The notes beneath the pieces are model-generated. The model ran no database searches. It was given only the letters and a program-made list of their open reading frames with translations, and was not told where the DNA came from. Position numbers and translations under genes: made by a program. From the NCBI RefSeq assembly GCF_032334255.1, contig NZ_JAUHMF010000001.1, forward strand, positions 1,726,367-1,790,366: a stretch of 64,000 nucleotides of DNA, read 5' to 3'. This DNA comes from Thermanaerothrix solaris. GTDB lineage: Bacteria > Chloroflexota > Anaerolineae > Anaerolineales > Anaerolineaceae. This document shows positions 41,286 to 50,157 of the stretch, one piece after another; positions within the stretch are counted from its first letter, which is position 1, and each line of letters begins with the position of its first letter.

Positions 41286-42974
41286 TTACCCCGATTCTGT
41301 TCCTGCCGGGGGCTTCGGCTCGGATTCGGCGGGTGGGTGACTGCTGACCATGCGGTGATATAACTCGATCCACTCGGCCAGTTGTTCACGCTGGGTTTGC
41401 TCGGCCCGCTGTTCCTCGCGTTGCTTGACCGCGACCAGGCGCTGGAACAATTCACGCTGTACCTCAGAGGGGTTGTAGACATCGTCAAAGGTGAATTGGG
41501 TATCTCCAACGCGGATGTAGACCGTGCCGAAATTAAGCAAGAGGTGAATGATGGTCTTCCGCGCGTATTCAATGGTCTGGATGTTGCGCAGGGGGGCACT
41601 GCGTTTTTCTTCCGTCCCCAGCGGCTTTTTATACACGTCAATGATCATGTCCGGTGTGATGATATAGCGGTCGTTGCGCCAGTCCACATATTGGTACAGC
41701 CACCACAGCGCCAGCGCCGGTACACCAAGCACCAGTACGATCCAGCCCAAGCGTGACGGCAAAGGTAAGCGCTGGCTCAGGATCAACCAGCCCAGGGCAA
41801 CGTCCACGAGCAGAGCCAGGGTAGGCGGGGCCGTCTTGGCCAGGAGGATGGCCCAATGGGTGCGATAGACGATGGTGTCCCCCACCTCCTCACGCAGCAT
41901 GAACAGGCGCGCCAGGGTCTGGCCCAGACGTTGGGTAGAACTGGGAGGTGGGGGTGAGGTCTCTTCAGGGGGTGCTTCTGATGAGGATGAGGAAGGACCG
42001 GTGGGCAGCCCCAAACGGCTGCGAATCGTGGCTTCGATGGCTGCGCGTTGGGCGCGGCGGCGACCGCGGCGAGCACGGTCGCGCTGTTCTTCCAGCAAGT
42101 TCAGCACCAATTGCGGCTCTGCCAGGCGATCCAGGATCAATTGCCCGGTGTAGGTACGCACAATCAGGCTGCCATAGTTAAGGAAGCGGCCAATCTGATC
42201 GGTCTGCACCTCATCGGCCAAAATGGCTTCCAGTGGCACTTCCTGACGGCTCTCATAAAGCAGGATCACCCGTTCCAGCAACACTACCCGGCGGTTGGTA
42301 ATGATGACGTAATCGTTGCTCCAATCCACTGCAGACCAGGCCAGCCAGCCCAGCCCGCCCACCAGGCTAAGAATCAGCAACAGGGTGGGCAGGAGCGCCC
42401 CGTGCCAAACCACAATGGTGAGGAAGGCAAACAGGCCCACCAGCGCACCGGTGACCACGGCGGGCAGCGCAATGCGCAAGAAAAGGAAGAAGGGATGACG
42501 GCGTGCCACATAGCGCACAACCTCACGTGGGCTGCGCCAGGGCAGGCGCAGGCGTGAGGCTAACAGATAACTGTTCAAGATCAGACGAAAGGCCGGGCTC
42601 AGGTCAGGAAATTCGCGCACCAGCGCCAGGTAGTCCGCCCCTTCTAAACGCAGCACGATCAGCGGCGCAGCAGCCGTAGCGGTAGCGCGGCGCGCCAACG
42701 GAGTGGGGCTGAGGGCTTCCTCGCCGAAGTAATCCCCTTCTTCCAAGTAGGTCACCTCTTCATCGTTGCCCCGCTGATGACTGAGGCGCACCCGTCCGCT
42801 GAAGATCAGGAAAAATGCCGTGGCATCCTGACCTTCTTCGTAAAGCGCCAGCCCCTCTTCATAAAAGAGCGCCTGCCAATAAGTCATCACGCGCAGCAGT
42901 TGCTCATCGCTGAGGCGGCGAAAGAGATGACACTGCCGTAGAAGCGTTAGCACCTCTTGCTGGGGGATGTCCAT
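41286..42974 (-). CDS. Membrane protein with cyclic-nucleotide-binding domain and two bacterial PH-like domains
   Basis: A 562-aa protein. Residues 5-120 form a CNB domain (FYEEGLALYEEGQDATAFF, FSGRVRLSHQRG, FGEEALSPTPLARRATATA). Two pairs of membrane helices follow (ALPAVVTGALVGLFAFLTIV; LGWIVLVLGVPALALWWLY), each pair leading into a PH-like (bPH_2) module (SNDYVIITNRRVVLLERVIL; WRNDRYIITPDMIIDVYKK). A Ser/Pro-rich linker sits between halves. It may sense a nucleotide or redox signal at the membrane. TATACT directly upstream indicates a leaderless mRNA starting at ATG 42974. Confidence 0.8.
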   Translation of the reverse strand: MDIPQQEVLTLLRQCHLFRRLSDEQLLRVMTYWQALFYEEGLALYEEGQDATAFFLIFSGRVRLSHQRGNDEEVTYLEEGDYFGEEALSPTPLARRATATAAAPLIVLRLEGADYLALVREFPDLSPAFRLILNSYLLASRLRLPWRSPREVVRYVARRHPFFLFLRIALPAVVTGALVGLFAFLTIVVWHGALLPTLLLILSLVGGLGWLAWSAVDWSNDYVIITNRRVVLLERVILLYESRQEVPLEAILADEVQTDQIGRFLNYGSLIVRTYTGQLILDRLAEPQLVLNLLEEQRDRARRGRRRAQRAAIEATIRSRLGLPTGPSSSSSEAPPEETSPPPPSSTQRLGQTLARLFMLREEVGDTIVYRTHWAILLAKTAPPTLALLVDVALGWLILSQRLPLPSRLGWIVLVLGVPALALWWLYQYVDWRNDRYIITPDMIIDVYKKPLGTEEKRSAPLRNIQTIEYARKTIIHLLLNFGTVYIRVGDTQFTFDDVYNPSEVQRELFQRLVAVKQREEQRAEQTQREQLAEWIELYHRMVSSHPPAESEPKPPAGTESG

Positions 42975-43074
42975 GCTCATAGTATAGCCCAATCTCTGAT
43001 GGAGGTGAAAGAGCCCCCACCTTCAGGCATGCAAAAAGCGTGCCCATTGACCGTTCTCCGGGCAATGCGCAGAT

Positions 43075-43104
43075 AAAAAAATGCCCCGGGGTACACCCGG
43101 GGCA
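43075..43104 (-). terminator. Rho-independent terminator of the M32 carboxypeptidase gene
   Basis: A 9-bp stem TGCCCCGGG/CCCGGGGCA around a 5-nt loop, followed on the minus strand by seven Ts (43081-43075). Confidence 0.9.
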
Positions 43105-43128
43105 GAAGGAAAGCCCGACCGAAGGGGA

Positions 43129-44631
43129 TTACAGGCCGTAAATCTCGCCGTACTTGGCGCTCAGATAGCGCAGGTAGGGCTCGGGGGTGATCGGCGAACC
43201 CGTCACGCGCTGCACCAGCTCTTGCGGCTCGAACTTCGCCCCGTGCTGGTGAATCTTCTCGCGCAGCCAGGCCAGCAGATCTGCAAATTCCCCGCGGGCA
43301 ATCTGCGCTTCCACGTCGGGAAGATCGCGTTGGATGGTTTCCCACAACTGCGCCGAGACCAGGTTGCCCAGCGCATAGGTGGGGAAATACCCAATCAACC
43401 CTGCCGACCAGTGCACATCTTGCAGCACCCCCAGGCGATCGTTGGGCGGAACGATGCCCAAGTAGTCCTGCATGCGACTGTTCCACGCCTCGGGCAGATC
43501 TTGAACGTCCAGGCTGCCTTCAGCGAGAGCGATCTCCAGTTCCAGGCGCAACATGATGTGCAGGTTGTAGGTGGCTTCGTCGGCTTCAACGCGGATAAAG
43601 GACGGCTTGACTTTGTTGATCGCCTTGTAAAACGCCTCCAGGCTCACATTGCCCAACTGGCGTGGGAAGAGCGCTTGTAAGCGCGGGTAAGCGTAGCGCC
43701 AGAAAGGCTTTGACCGCCCGACCAGGTTCTCCCACATTCGTGATTGCGACTCGTGCACCGCCATCGAAGCACCATCGGCAAGGATGGTGCGGCGCAGGTT
43801 GCGTCCGATACCCTGATGGTAGAGAGCGTGCCCGCATTCGTGCATGGTGCTGAAGAGCCCTGAGACCAGGTTGCGGGGGTGAATGCGGGTGGTAATGCGC
43901 ACATCGCCCAGGCCGAAGGCGGTTGTGAAAGGATGCGCCGAACGATCCTGTCGCCCGGCTTTCCAGTCATAGCCGAAGCGGGTGATCACCTCCACGCCGA
44001 AATCCCATTGCTTCTTCTCGCTGTAGCGCAAGAAAAGAAAACCATCTTCTACCGGTGGGCGTGTGGCGATCTGACGCACCAAGTCAACTTGATGCGGGCG
44101 CAAGGCGTTGAAAATCGCCTGCACCTCGGCGGTCTTCATCCCCGGCTCAAAATCATCCAGCAACGGGTCATAAACGTGATCATAGGGCGCGAAGCACTCG
44201 GCATAGGCGCGGCGCAGTTCGACGACCTTTTCCAGGTGCGGGCGGAAGTGAGCAAAGTTGGATTCGGCGCGCGCCTGCACCCAGGCTTCCTGCGCCAGGG
44301 TGGTCACCTGAGTGAATTCGGCCACCAAATCCGTGGGCACCTTGGTCTGCTTATCATAAGCACGCTTGGCTTTGTAGATCAGCCGCGCTTCGTCCGAATC
44401 AGGGGGCAGGGTTTCGGCATAGGGGAGCAGATCCTCAATCAGTTGCCCCACCTCCGGGGCAGTGGCTTTGAGGTGGATCAGGCGGGATAGAGTGGCCAGT
44501 TGCTCACTGCGTTCCTCGGCACCCGCGGGGGGCATGTAGGTCTGCTGATCCCACGAGAGCACTGCCGCGGCGGCTTGCAGGTCCACCACCTCGGCCATCA
44601 GGGTTTTGAGTCGTTGGAGTTTCTCTTCCAT
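43129..44631 (-). CDS. Carboxypeptidase Taq, M32 family
   Basis: A 500-aa zinc carboxypeptidase. The active site motif HECGH is present (TMHECGHALYHQGIG), with the family blocks DVRITTRIHPRNL, HESQSRMWENLVGRS and YPTYALGNLVSAQLWE-like (FPTYALGNLVSAQLWE). ATG 44631 with a GAGG site five bases upstream is preferred to an ATG at 44655. It removes C-terminal residues from peptides in the cytoplasm. A strong terminator follows. Confidence 0.95.
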   Translation of the reverse strand: MEEKLQRLKTLMAEVVDLQAAAAVLSWDQQTYMPPAGAEERSEQLATLSRLIHLKATAPEVGQLIEDLLPYAETLPPDSDEARLIYKAKRAYDKQTKVPTDLVAEFTQVTTLAQEAWVQARAESNFAHFRPHLEKVVELRRAYAECFAPYDHVYDPLLDDFEPGMKTAEVQAIFNALRPHQVDLVRQIATRPPVEDGFLFLRYSEKKQWDFGVEVITRFGYDWKAGRQDRSAHPFTTAFGLGDVRITTRIHPRNLVSGLFSTMHECGHALYHQGIGRNLRRTILADGASMAVHESQSRMWENLVGRSKPFWRYAYPRLQALFPRQLGNVSLEAFYKAINKVKPSFIRVEADEATYNLHIMLRLELEIALAEGSLDVQDLPEAWNSRMQDYLGIVPPNDRLGVLQDVHWSAGLIGYFPTYALGNLVSAQLWETIQRDLPDVEAQIARGEFADLLAWLREKIHQHGAKFEPQELVQRVTGSPITPEPYLRYLSAKYGEIYGL

Positions 44632-44658
44632 GCTTACCTCAGCGTGATAGATCATGGA

Positions 44659-45600
44659 TCAAGCGACGCGCCAGCGCAGGGGCTTGCCCTCCAGGGCGGC
44701 GAGCACCTCGGTGGCAATGTCCTCGGCAGCGCGGGTTTGGGCTTCGACAGTTTGGGCGCCGATGTGCGGCGTGCAGACGACTTTGGGGTGGGTGACCAGG
44801 GCGGTTGCCCCGGGTGGTTCGGTAGCGAAGACGTCTAACCCGGCTCCGGCTACCTTGCCCGAATTGAGTGCCTGGAGCAGGGCTTCTTCGTCAATCACGC
44901 CCCCGCGCGCAGCGCAGATGATATAGACGCCGTCCTTCATCTTGGCAAAGGCTTCGGCGTTGAGCAGGTTGCGCGTGTTCTCATCCAGCGGAACGTGCAG
45001 GGTGATGATGTCGGCGCGGTGGAGCAATTCATCCAGCGAGACCGGCTCGCCCCCACGCAGGCGGATGGCCTCGGCGGGGAGTAGGGGATCATAGGCAAGA
45101 ATGTCCATATCGAAGGCTTTGGCGCGGCGGGCCACCTCGGTGCCAATACGCCCGAAGCCGATCACACCGAGGGTCTTGCGCCAAAGTTCGTGTCCTTCCA
45201 GTTCTTTCTTGATCCACTGGCCGGCCTTCATGGTGGCATCGGCGCGCGGGATCTCGCGCACGACCGAAAGCATCAAACCCAGAGTGAGTTCGGCCACAGC
45301 GATGGTAGTTGCAGTCGGTGAGTTGACGACAATGACGTTGTGGGCTTTAGCAGCGTTGAGGTCAATGTTATCCACGCCCACGCCGGCGCGGCCCACGACT
45401 TTGAGGCGCGGAGCGGCATCGAAGACCGCCGCGGTGACCTTGGTGCGCCCGCGCACAATCAGCGCATCGTACTCGGCGACCACCTTGAGCAGGTCATCGG
45501 CGGAGATGCCGGCACGGTTATCCACCTGCGCGGCAGCACGCAGAATGTCCTGGCCATTCTGTTCCAGGCCATCGGTGAGCAGAATCTTCCATTCGGGCAT
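44659..45600 (-). CDS. serA: D-3-phosphoglycerate dehydrogenase-like 2-hydroxyacid dehydrogenase
   Basis: A 313-aa NAD-dependent dehydrogenase. The dinucleotide-binding motif GVIGFGRIGTEVARRA and catalytic residues Arg (CAARGGVIDEEAL), Glu and His (TPHIGAQTVEAQ) are present, and VVGRAGVGVDNIDL is typical of SerA. It lacks the C-terminal ACT domain, so it is the short form and not regulated by serine through ACT. AAGGAG supports the ATG. A phosphoglycerate role is likely but other 2-hydroxyacids are possible. Confidence 0.88.
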   Translation of the reverse strand: MPEWKILLTDGLEQNGQDILRAAAQVDNRAGISADDLLKVVAEYDALIVRGRTKVTAAVFDAAPRLKVVGRAGVGVDNIDLNAAKAHNVIVVNSPTATTIAVAELTLGLMLSVVREIPRADATMKAGQWIKKELEGHELWRKTLGVIGFGRIGTEVARRAKAFDMDILAYDPLLPAEAIRLRGGEPVSLDELLHRADIITLHVPLDENTRNLLNAEAFAKMKDGVYIICAARGGVIDEEALLQALNSGKVAGAGLDVFATEPPGATALVTHPKVVCTPHIGAQTVEAQTRAAEDIATEVLAALEGKPLRWRVA

Positions 45601-45746
45601 GGCTCATCTCCTTTTGGGTGGGGGTGATTCGTGAGACGAAGTGGGGCATACGCCCCCCTGCGCTATGATTTTACCCCAAAAGGCAGGGGGAGGAAACAAT
45701 TGCCCTTGAACATTAAATTAGCCAAGGTCTATTGAGGAGAAACAAA

Positions 45747-45784
45747 AAAAGCCTGTGGACCGCAAGAGGGCAAACCCTTTGCGA
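45747..45784 (-). terminator. Possible terminator of the DICT-domain gene
   Basis: On the minus strand an imperfect hairpin (CGCAAAGGG with CCCTCTTGCG) is followed, after ten bases, by seven Ts (45753-45747). Confidence 0.35.
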
Positions 45785-45800
45785 TAAAGGCGGTGAAACA

Positions 45801-46382
45801 TTAGAGTAACTCAGGAGGGACCGGAGGCGCTACTTGAGCAGGAAAGATTAGATGGAGCAAGTTGAGCAACTTATAAGCAATCTCTTCATCAAATGTATAA
45901 AAACCCTCGTAAACGCGGCCATGAGGTTTGTTGGTTTCACTGCTCTTCTCCTCTGCAAGTAAAGTCATGCTGAGTCCTGGTCCATAGGCAACCAAAAACC
46001 AATAATTCACCAACGCGCTGTTTGATGTATCCATAAAATAAATGTTGGGCCAGGACGGGAGTTGAGTATCCGGTACAGCATAAAGCCATAATCCTGTCAC
46101 TCTGGTGGCAATCCGTTCATAACGTAGGGATTGATCCTCTATGCGAGAGAGATACTGAAAGGAAACGTGAAGTTCGGCGGGGCGCACAGCCTGAACTGCA
46201 GCATCCTCTATCATGTGACTGATGTGAATCATAGTATTGACCGAGAAAATATAACGAAATTGCCGGGTTTGCAAATCTTCTTCAGAGACCTGTGAGAGCA
46301 GGGTCTCGGCTTGTGGAGAGAATGTAGGTAAAGCGCGCTGGAAGAATTGGATAAACAGGGCAACTGGATCTCGGGTAAGCAT
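45801..46382 (-). CDS. DICT-domain sensory protein
   Basis: A 193-aa protein. Residues 40-165 fit the DICT domain found next to diguanylate cyclases and histidine kinases (MIHISHMIEDAAVQ, VSFQYLSRIEDQSLRYERIA, a strand LWLYAVPDTQLPSWPN and a final ...LLAEEK). It has no output domain, so it may act through a partner. ATG 46382 has a GAGGTG site. A longer reading upstream is less likely. Confidence 0.68.
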   Translation of the reverse strand: MLTRDPVALFIQFFQRALPTFSPQAETLLSQVSEEDLQTRQFRYIFSVNTMIHISHMIEDAAVQAVRPAELHVSFQYLSRIEDQSLRYERIATRVTGLWLYAVPDTQLPSWPNIYFMDTSNSALVNYWFLVAYGPGLSMTLLAEEKSSETNKPHGRVYEGFYTFDEEIAYKLLNLLHLIFPAQVAPPVPPELL

Positions 46383-46663
46383 CAAACACCTCGGTTTGAA
46401 TAGGATGATAAAAAAGTATAGCCGGAGATTGTTTTGGGCAAGAGGGAACGTATAAGGTGCAGGAATATATATGGCGTTACCACCATCCTCAATCACCCGA
46501 TCAAGCAAATTGATCGGGACTACTTCAGCGAGGATTAGCTTTTAGAGCGGTCGGGCTTTTGGTTTTGACAAACCTTATACAATCTCTATTCAAGCCCGTA
46601 CCTGGGATTACAATAAAACCAGGCAATTCTGCCTCATCTCTCGGCTCGCGAAAGGTCTTCTAA

Positions 46664-47443
46664 ATGAATCGGGATCGTTTACGCCAGTGGCTCACCGTTT
46701 TGCTTGTTCTAATCACTATCGTCATCAATGGGCTGGCCAATGCCCTGCCCTTCAACAACCTCACCACGGGTGAAATTTCCGACCGCTTCCAGGTCTATTT
46801 TGTCCCCGCGGGTTACGTCTTTTCCATTTGGGGGTTGATCTACCTCGGTCTGATCGCCTTTGCCGTCTTTCAGGCCCTACCTGCCCAGCGCGAAAATCCG
46901 CGCTTGCGGGCTATCTTCCCCTGGTTTGTCCTGGCCAGCCTCGCCAACATCACCTGGCTCTTTTTGTGGCATTATGAGCAGTTTGTGTTCACCCTGCCAG
47001 CCATGCTGACCCTGCTGATCAGTCTGATTTTCATCTATCTGCGGCTGGGCATCGGGCGTAGCACTGTCTCAGCCGCCGAACGCTGGGTGACCCACGCCCC
47101 CTTTAGCCTCTACCTGGGCTGGATCAGCGTTGCCACCATCGCCAACGTCACCGATGTCCTCTACTATTTGGGCTGGAACGGCGGCGGTTTGGCCCCCGAG
47201 GTCTGGGCGGTAATCATGCTGGGGGTGGTTGTCGCGCTGGCGGCACTCATGGCCTGGGCCCGCCGCGACGTGATCTACCTGCTGGTGTTCGTCTGGGCGC
47301 TGGCCGGGATCGCGGTCAAGCAAAGCGCTACACCGCTGGTCGCGGGTGCCGCAGCGGCCGGTGCAGGTGCAGTCGGCGTGCTGGCAGTGTTCAGCCTGGT
47401 GAGATCGCGGCGCGGGACGGTCAAGACAGCACTCTCAGGGTGA
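46664..47443 (+). CDS. TspO/MBR-related membrane protein
   Basis: A 259-aa protein with about seven or eight membrane helices. The block VPAGYVFSIWGLIYLGLIAFAVFQ (seen in parts as YVFSIWGLIYLG) and SLANITWLFLWHYEQF and YLGWISVATIAN resemble the tryptophan-rich TspO family in an extended form common in Gram-positives and Chloroflexota. Ligand unknown; TspO proteins bind porphyrins or similar. Its stop overlaps the predicted original end of the opposing gene by 9 bp. Confidence 0.78.
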   Translation: MNRDRLRQWLTVLLVLITIVINGLANALPFNNLTTGEISDRFQVYFVPAGYVFSIWGLIYLGLIAFAVFQALPAQRENPRLRAIFPWFVLASLANITWLFLWHYEQFVFTLPAMLTLLISLIFIYLRLGIGRSTVSAAERWVTHAPFSLYLGWISVATIANVTDVLYYLGWNGGGLAPEVWAVIMLGVVVALAALMAWARRDVIYLLVFVWALAGIAVKQSATPLVAGAAAAGAGAVGVLAVFSLVRSRRGTVKTALSG

Positions 47444-47527
47444 GGTGCTGACCATCCCCAGGGCAAAGGTTGCATCGGTATAGGTGAAAATAACGGTATA
47501 GAAGCGCGTCGGCGGCGCGGGGGCAAA

Positions 47528-48055
47528 CTAAAGATCCCACGTGCCGTCACCGCGATTTTGAGCAACTAATTCCCATGTCTGGTTGGTGCAGAAGCGTGCC
47601 CAATTGGTGTGATTATCCCCGGCGAGCAAGATTTGACCCACCTCACGATGAGGATCTACACCGCGCACCACCAGGTGATAGGCTTCAACCTGACCCAGAC
47701 CATCCCGCCCCGGACAACCTCGTCCAACCCCGAAAAAGCCATCGGCACCGCGAAAACGAACACCCAAACGTTGAGATGTGGCTGGCGCCCAATAAGATGT
47801 GGTCGGTGGCGTGTTTGTCGGCAATCCCGGCGGTGTGACTGGAGGCATGGAGGTCGGCCCCACTCCTGCGATGGACGCCTCGGTTGGCGACCGGGAATGA
47901 CGTTCCACGGAAACCTCAAACCAGCGCAGGTGCAACACCGGGTTGGGTGAAAGAAGGGTGACCAGACAGGCCCCCAAACACAGACCGGTCAGCGCAATAC
48001 CGCCCAGGGCGATTACCATCAGCAGATAAACGTTGAGACGGGGACGCGATTCCAT
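47528..48055 (-). CDS. Membrane-anchored protein, probably truncated by an in-frame amber codon
   Basis: A 175-aa product: N-terminal membrane helix (VYLLMVIALGGIALTGLCLG), Pro/Thr linker, then a beta domain (GLGQVEAYHLVVRGVDP, LLAGDNHTNWARF, TWELVAQNRGDGTWDL). Translation stops at TAG (47528-47530), but the same frame continues for 30 codons to TGA at 47435-47437 and reads like the expected last strands of the domain (PPTRFYTVIFTYTDATFALG). The likely original gene was 47435-48055, 206 codons. Sequencing error or readthrough are alternatives. Function unknown. Confidence 0.65.
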   Translation of the reverse strand: MESRPRLNVYLLMVIALGGIALTGLCLGACLVTLLSPNPVLHLRWFEVSVERHSRSPTEASIAGVGPTSMPPVTPPGLPTNTPPTTSYWAPATSQRLGVRFRGADGFFGVGRGCPGRDGLGQVEAYHLVVRGVDPHREVGQILLAGDNHTNWARFCTNQTWELVAQNRGDGTWDL

Positions 48056-48083
48056 AGGTACCTCATGAGCACTTGGTGGAGGG

Positions 48084-49430
48084 CTACGGGGACATCAAGC
48101 GCTGGAAAACCGCTTGCGCCCAATCCCAGAGGGCTTTTTGGGTGGTGGCATCGGCAACAAGCGCACCGCGTCCGTTGAACGCCAACTGAAAGGCAAAACC
48201 ATCGGCATAGGGCTGCTCAAAGGCCTGACTTAAGGGTTGCAATCCATCCACCCACCCGTAGAGCGTTTCCAGTTCCTTGGCCGTCAAGCGCTGGCGTGTG
48301 ATCAGCGTTGGAGCAGACTGGGAATTGCGGCAGTCGTAGACCTCGGCCCAGCCCGATTCGTAGACGCGCAGGATCTGGCATAGGCCAGCAATGCCCCCAC
48401 TGCGCTGCCACGAAAGCACCAGCCCCAGCCCACCTTCAAACTCTACATTTTGCGCCGCCGCGACCTGCGCCGCCACCCAAGCCGCCAAACTGCGCTGCTC
48501 GGCAGGGGTGGCTTTCTGCGATCCTTTACCGGCCAGGCTGACCCACCCCAGCGCCGTCTCGGCCTCAAACGGGGCGTAGGTTTGCACAAACTGGCTCAAT
48601 TCGGCAGCCTGCTCGGGCGACTTAAAGGCCCAACGCTGCGCTGCCGCCCCACACGCCCCGTAGGTCAGCCCCTGCAGGTTAACCTCAGCGCTCAGGCAAG
48701 CGCTCTCACTCTGCCGTTGCCAGCGCACCAGGGGCTGAGCGCTGCCATGGGGTAGGGACTCGACCAGGCGGATCGCGCTGCCGTTCTGGTTGGTATGCAG
48801 GGTGTAACGGGTGCCTTGCACCTCTAGGGTGATTCGGTAGCCCGGCGTGAGCACCTGGGCACACATTTCATCCGGGCGGGCGGCGCCTAAGCAAGCATCC
48901 GGCCAGGTCACCTCTTCGGCGCCCACCACCGTGATCGCCAGCGGGTCGGATAGACCAAGGTGCTCAGCCAGGTAGCGCCGTGCGGCTTCCACCGCCGGCA
49001 CATTAGCGGGAGAGGGGGGGACTCGCAAGTCTTCGGCACGCACGTTATCACCTTCCAAATTGGTGCGGTAGGTAACGGTTTGTCCTTTAGCCTCCAAGAC
49101 CACACGGAAACCCTCTACCATCATCTCGGCGCAGGCCTCATCGGGTGCGGGTAAGCCCAGGCAAGTATCCGGCCACTGGGCCGACTCAATATGCAGGATA
49201 GAAACGGCCTCGGTGGAAGGCCCCAGGCGTGCGGCCAAATCGGCCTGGGCCGCCGCGGCGGCACGTAGCGCGGTCGGTGCCAGTGGCGTCGCGGCGCTGG
49301 TCGGCGTGGCCAAGCCGTTGGGCAAGGGAGTTTTGACATCCGGGGTAGGGGTCAGCGCTAAGGGTTGGCAAGCCGATAGTCCCAGGAGTAGCACCCCTAA
49401 TCCCAGACTCAGCCATTTGGTCAACGACAT
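48084..49430 (-). CDS. Predicted lipoprotein with repeated calcium/alpha-type domains, unknown function
   Basis: A 448-aa lipoprotein (signal GLGVLLLGLSAC, Thr/Pro linker). Two related copies of about 80 residues follow, each with the pattern E-x2-WPD(A/T)CLG-x-(P/A)-x3-E-C-A (ESAQWPDTCLGLPAPDEACA and EEVTWPDACLGAARPDEMCA), and each ending in a strand around YRTNLEG/LHTNQNG. The C-terminal 200 residues are a separate unassigned domain. It may be an envelope protein of a Chloroflexota-specific family. Confidence 0.75.
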   Translation of the reverse strand: MSLTKWLSLGLGVLLLGLSACQPLALTPTPDVKTPLPNGLATPTSAATPLAPTALRAAAAAQADLAARLGPSTEAVSILHIESAQWPDTCLGLPAPDEACAEMMVEGFRVVLEAKGQTVTYRTNLEGDNVRAEDLRVPPSPANVPAVEAARRYLAEHLGLSDPLAITVVGAEEVTWPDACLGAARPDEMCAQVLTPGYRITLEVQGTRYTLHTNQNGSAIRLVESLPHGSAQPLVRWQRQSESACLSAEVNLQGLTYGACGAAAQRWAFKSPEQAAELSQFVQTYAPFEAETALGWVSLAGKGSQKATPAEQRSLAAWVAAQVAAAQNVEFEGGLGLVLSWQRSGGIAGLCQILRVYESGWAEVYDCRNSQSAPTLITRQRLTAKELETLYGWVDGLQPLSQAFEQPYADGFAFQLAFNGRGALVADATTQKALWDWAQAVFQRLMSP

Positions 49431-49514
49431 TTTCCTCTCCTCTCTGTGTTCATGATTTGATAGATAAGGCTATGATTTGGACGTCCGCTGCCGCAAAGAA
49501 GTTCCCCCCTCAGG

Positions 49515-50039
49515 TCAGCGCAAGAAGAGGATACCCACAAAACCGGCCGCCACCAACACCAGTGGTGCCGGCACGTTGAGCAGGTAAGCGATCAGGCTAC
49601 CACCGGCAATGGCGATAGATACCCAGTTAATCGAGGCCGTGGCTTCCCCCTGGAAGACTTTCCACGCCACCAGCACCATCAGCACAGCCACCGCTGGCGC
49701 TAATCCACGCACAAAGCCACCCACCCAGGCTTCACCGCTTAGCCAGCGCAAGGCCGAAGCCACCGCCAACATCAGCAGGGTGGGCGGCAAGATCGAACCG
49801 ACTAGAGCCACCAGCGCGCCAGGCAAGCCACCCACACTGTAACCGACAAACATGGCCAGTTGCAGCGCATCACTGCCGGGCAGGACGCTGGAGAAGCCCA
49901 CCGCCTCCACAAACTGCGCCTCGGTCATCAATTTACCTTCGACCGCCTCTTTATACAGCAACCCCACCGAGGCCGGCCCGGAAGTAGTCAACAGGTTGAC
50001 CTTGAGAAACATCCAGAAAAGCGGCCAGAGGTTATTCAC
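49515..50039 (-). CDS. Chromate transporter-type protein, single-domain (half) ChrA
   Basis: A 174-aa membrane protein with one CHR domain. FWMFLKVNLLTTSGPASVGLLY, AVGFSSVLPGSDALQLAMFVGY and GLPGALVALVGSILPPTLLML are family blocks. CHR half-transporters usually come as adjacent pairs; I see only one here, so it may form homodimers or pair with a distant gene. GTG 50039 has AAAGGA nine bases upstream; an in-frame ATG at 50075 is the alternative. Confidence 0.8.
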   Translation of the reverse strand: MNNLWPLFWMFLKVNLLTTSGPASVGLLYKEAVEGKLMTEAQFVEAVGFSSVLPGSDALQLAMFVGYSVGGLPGALVALVGSILPPTLLMLAVASALRWLSGEAWVGGFVRGLAPAVAVLMVLVAWKVFQGEATASINWVSIAIAGGSLIAYLLNVPAPLVLVAAGFVGILFLR

Positions 50040-50157
50040 GGCACCGTCCTTTCTACGGTTATCTACAGGTGACATAAAACGGGGAGAACAACAAAATTTA
50101 ACCGGTGATGTGCCCGGAATGCGCCGTCTAATGTAAAATTATAAAAGAGGACGGCAA

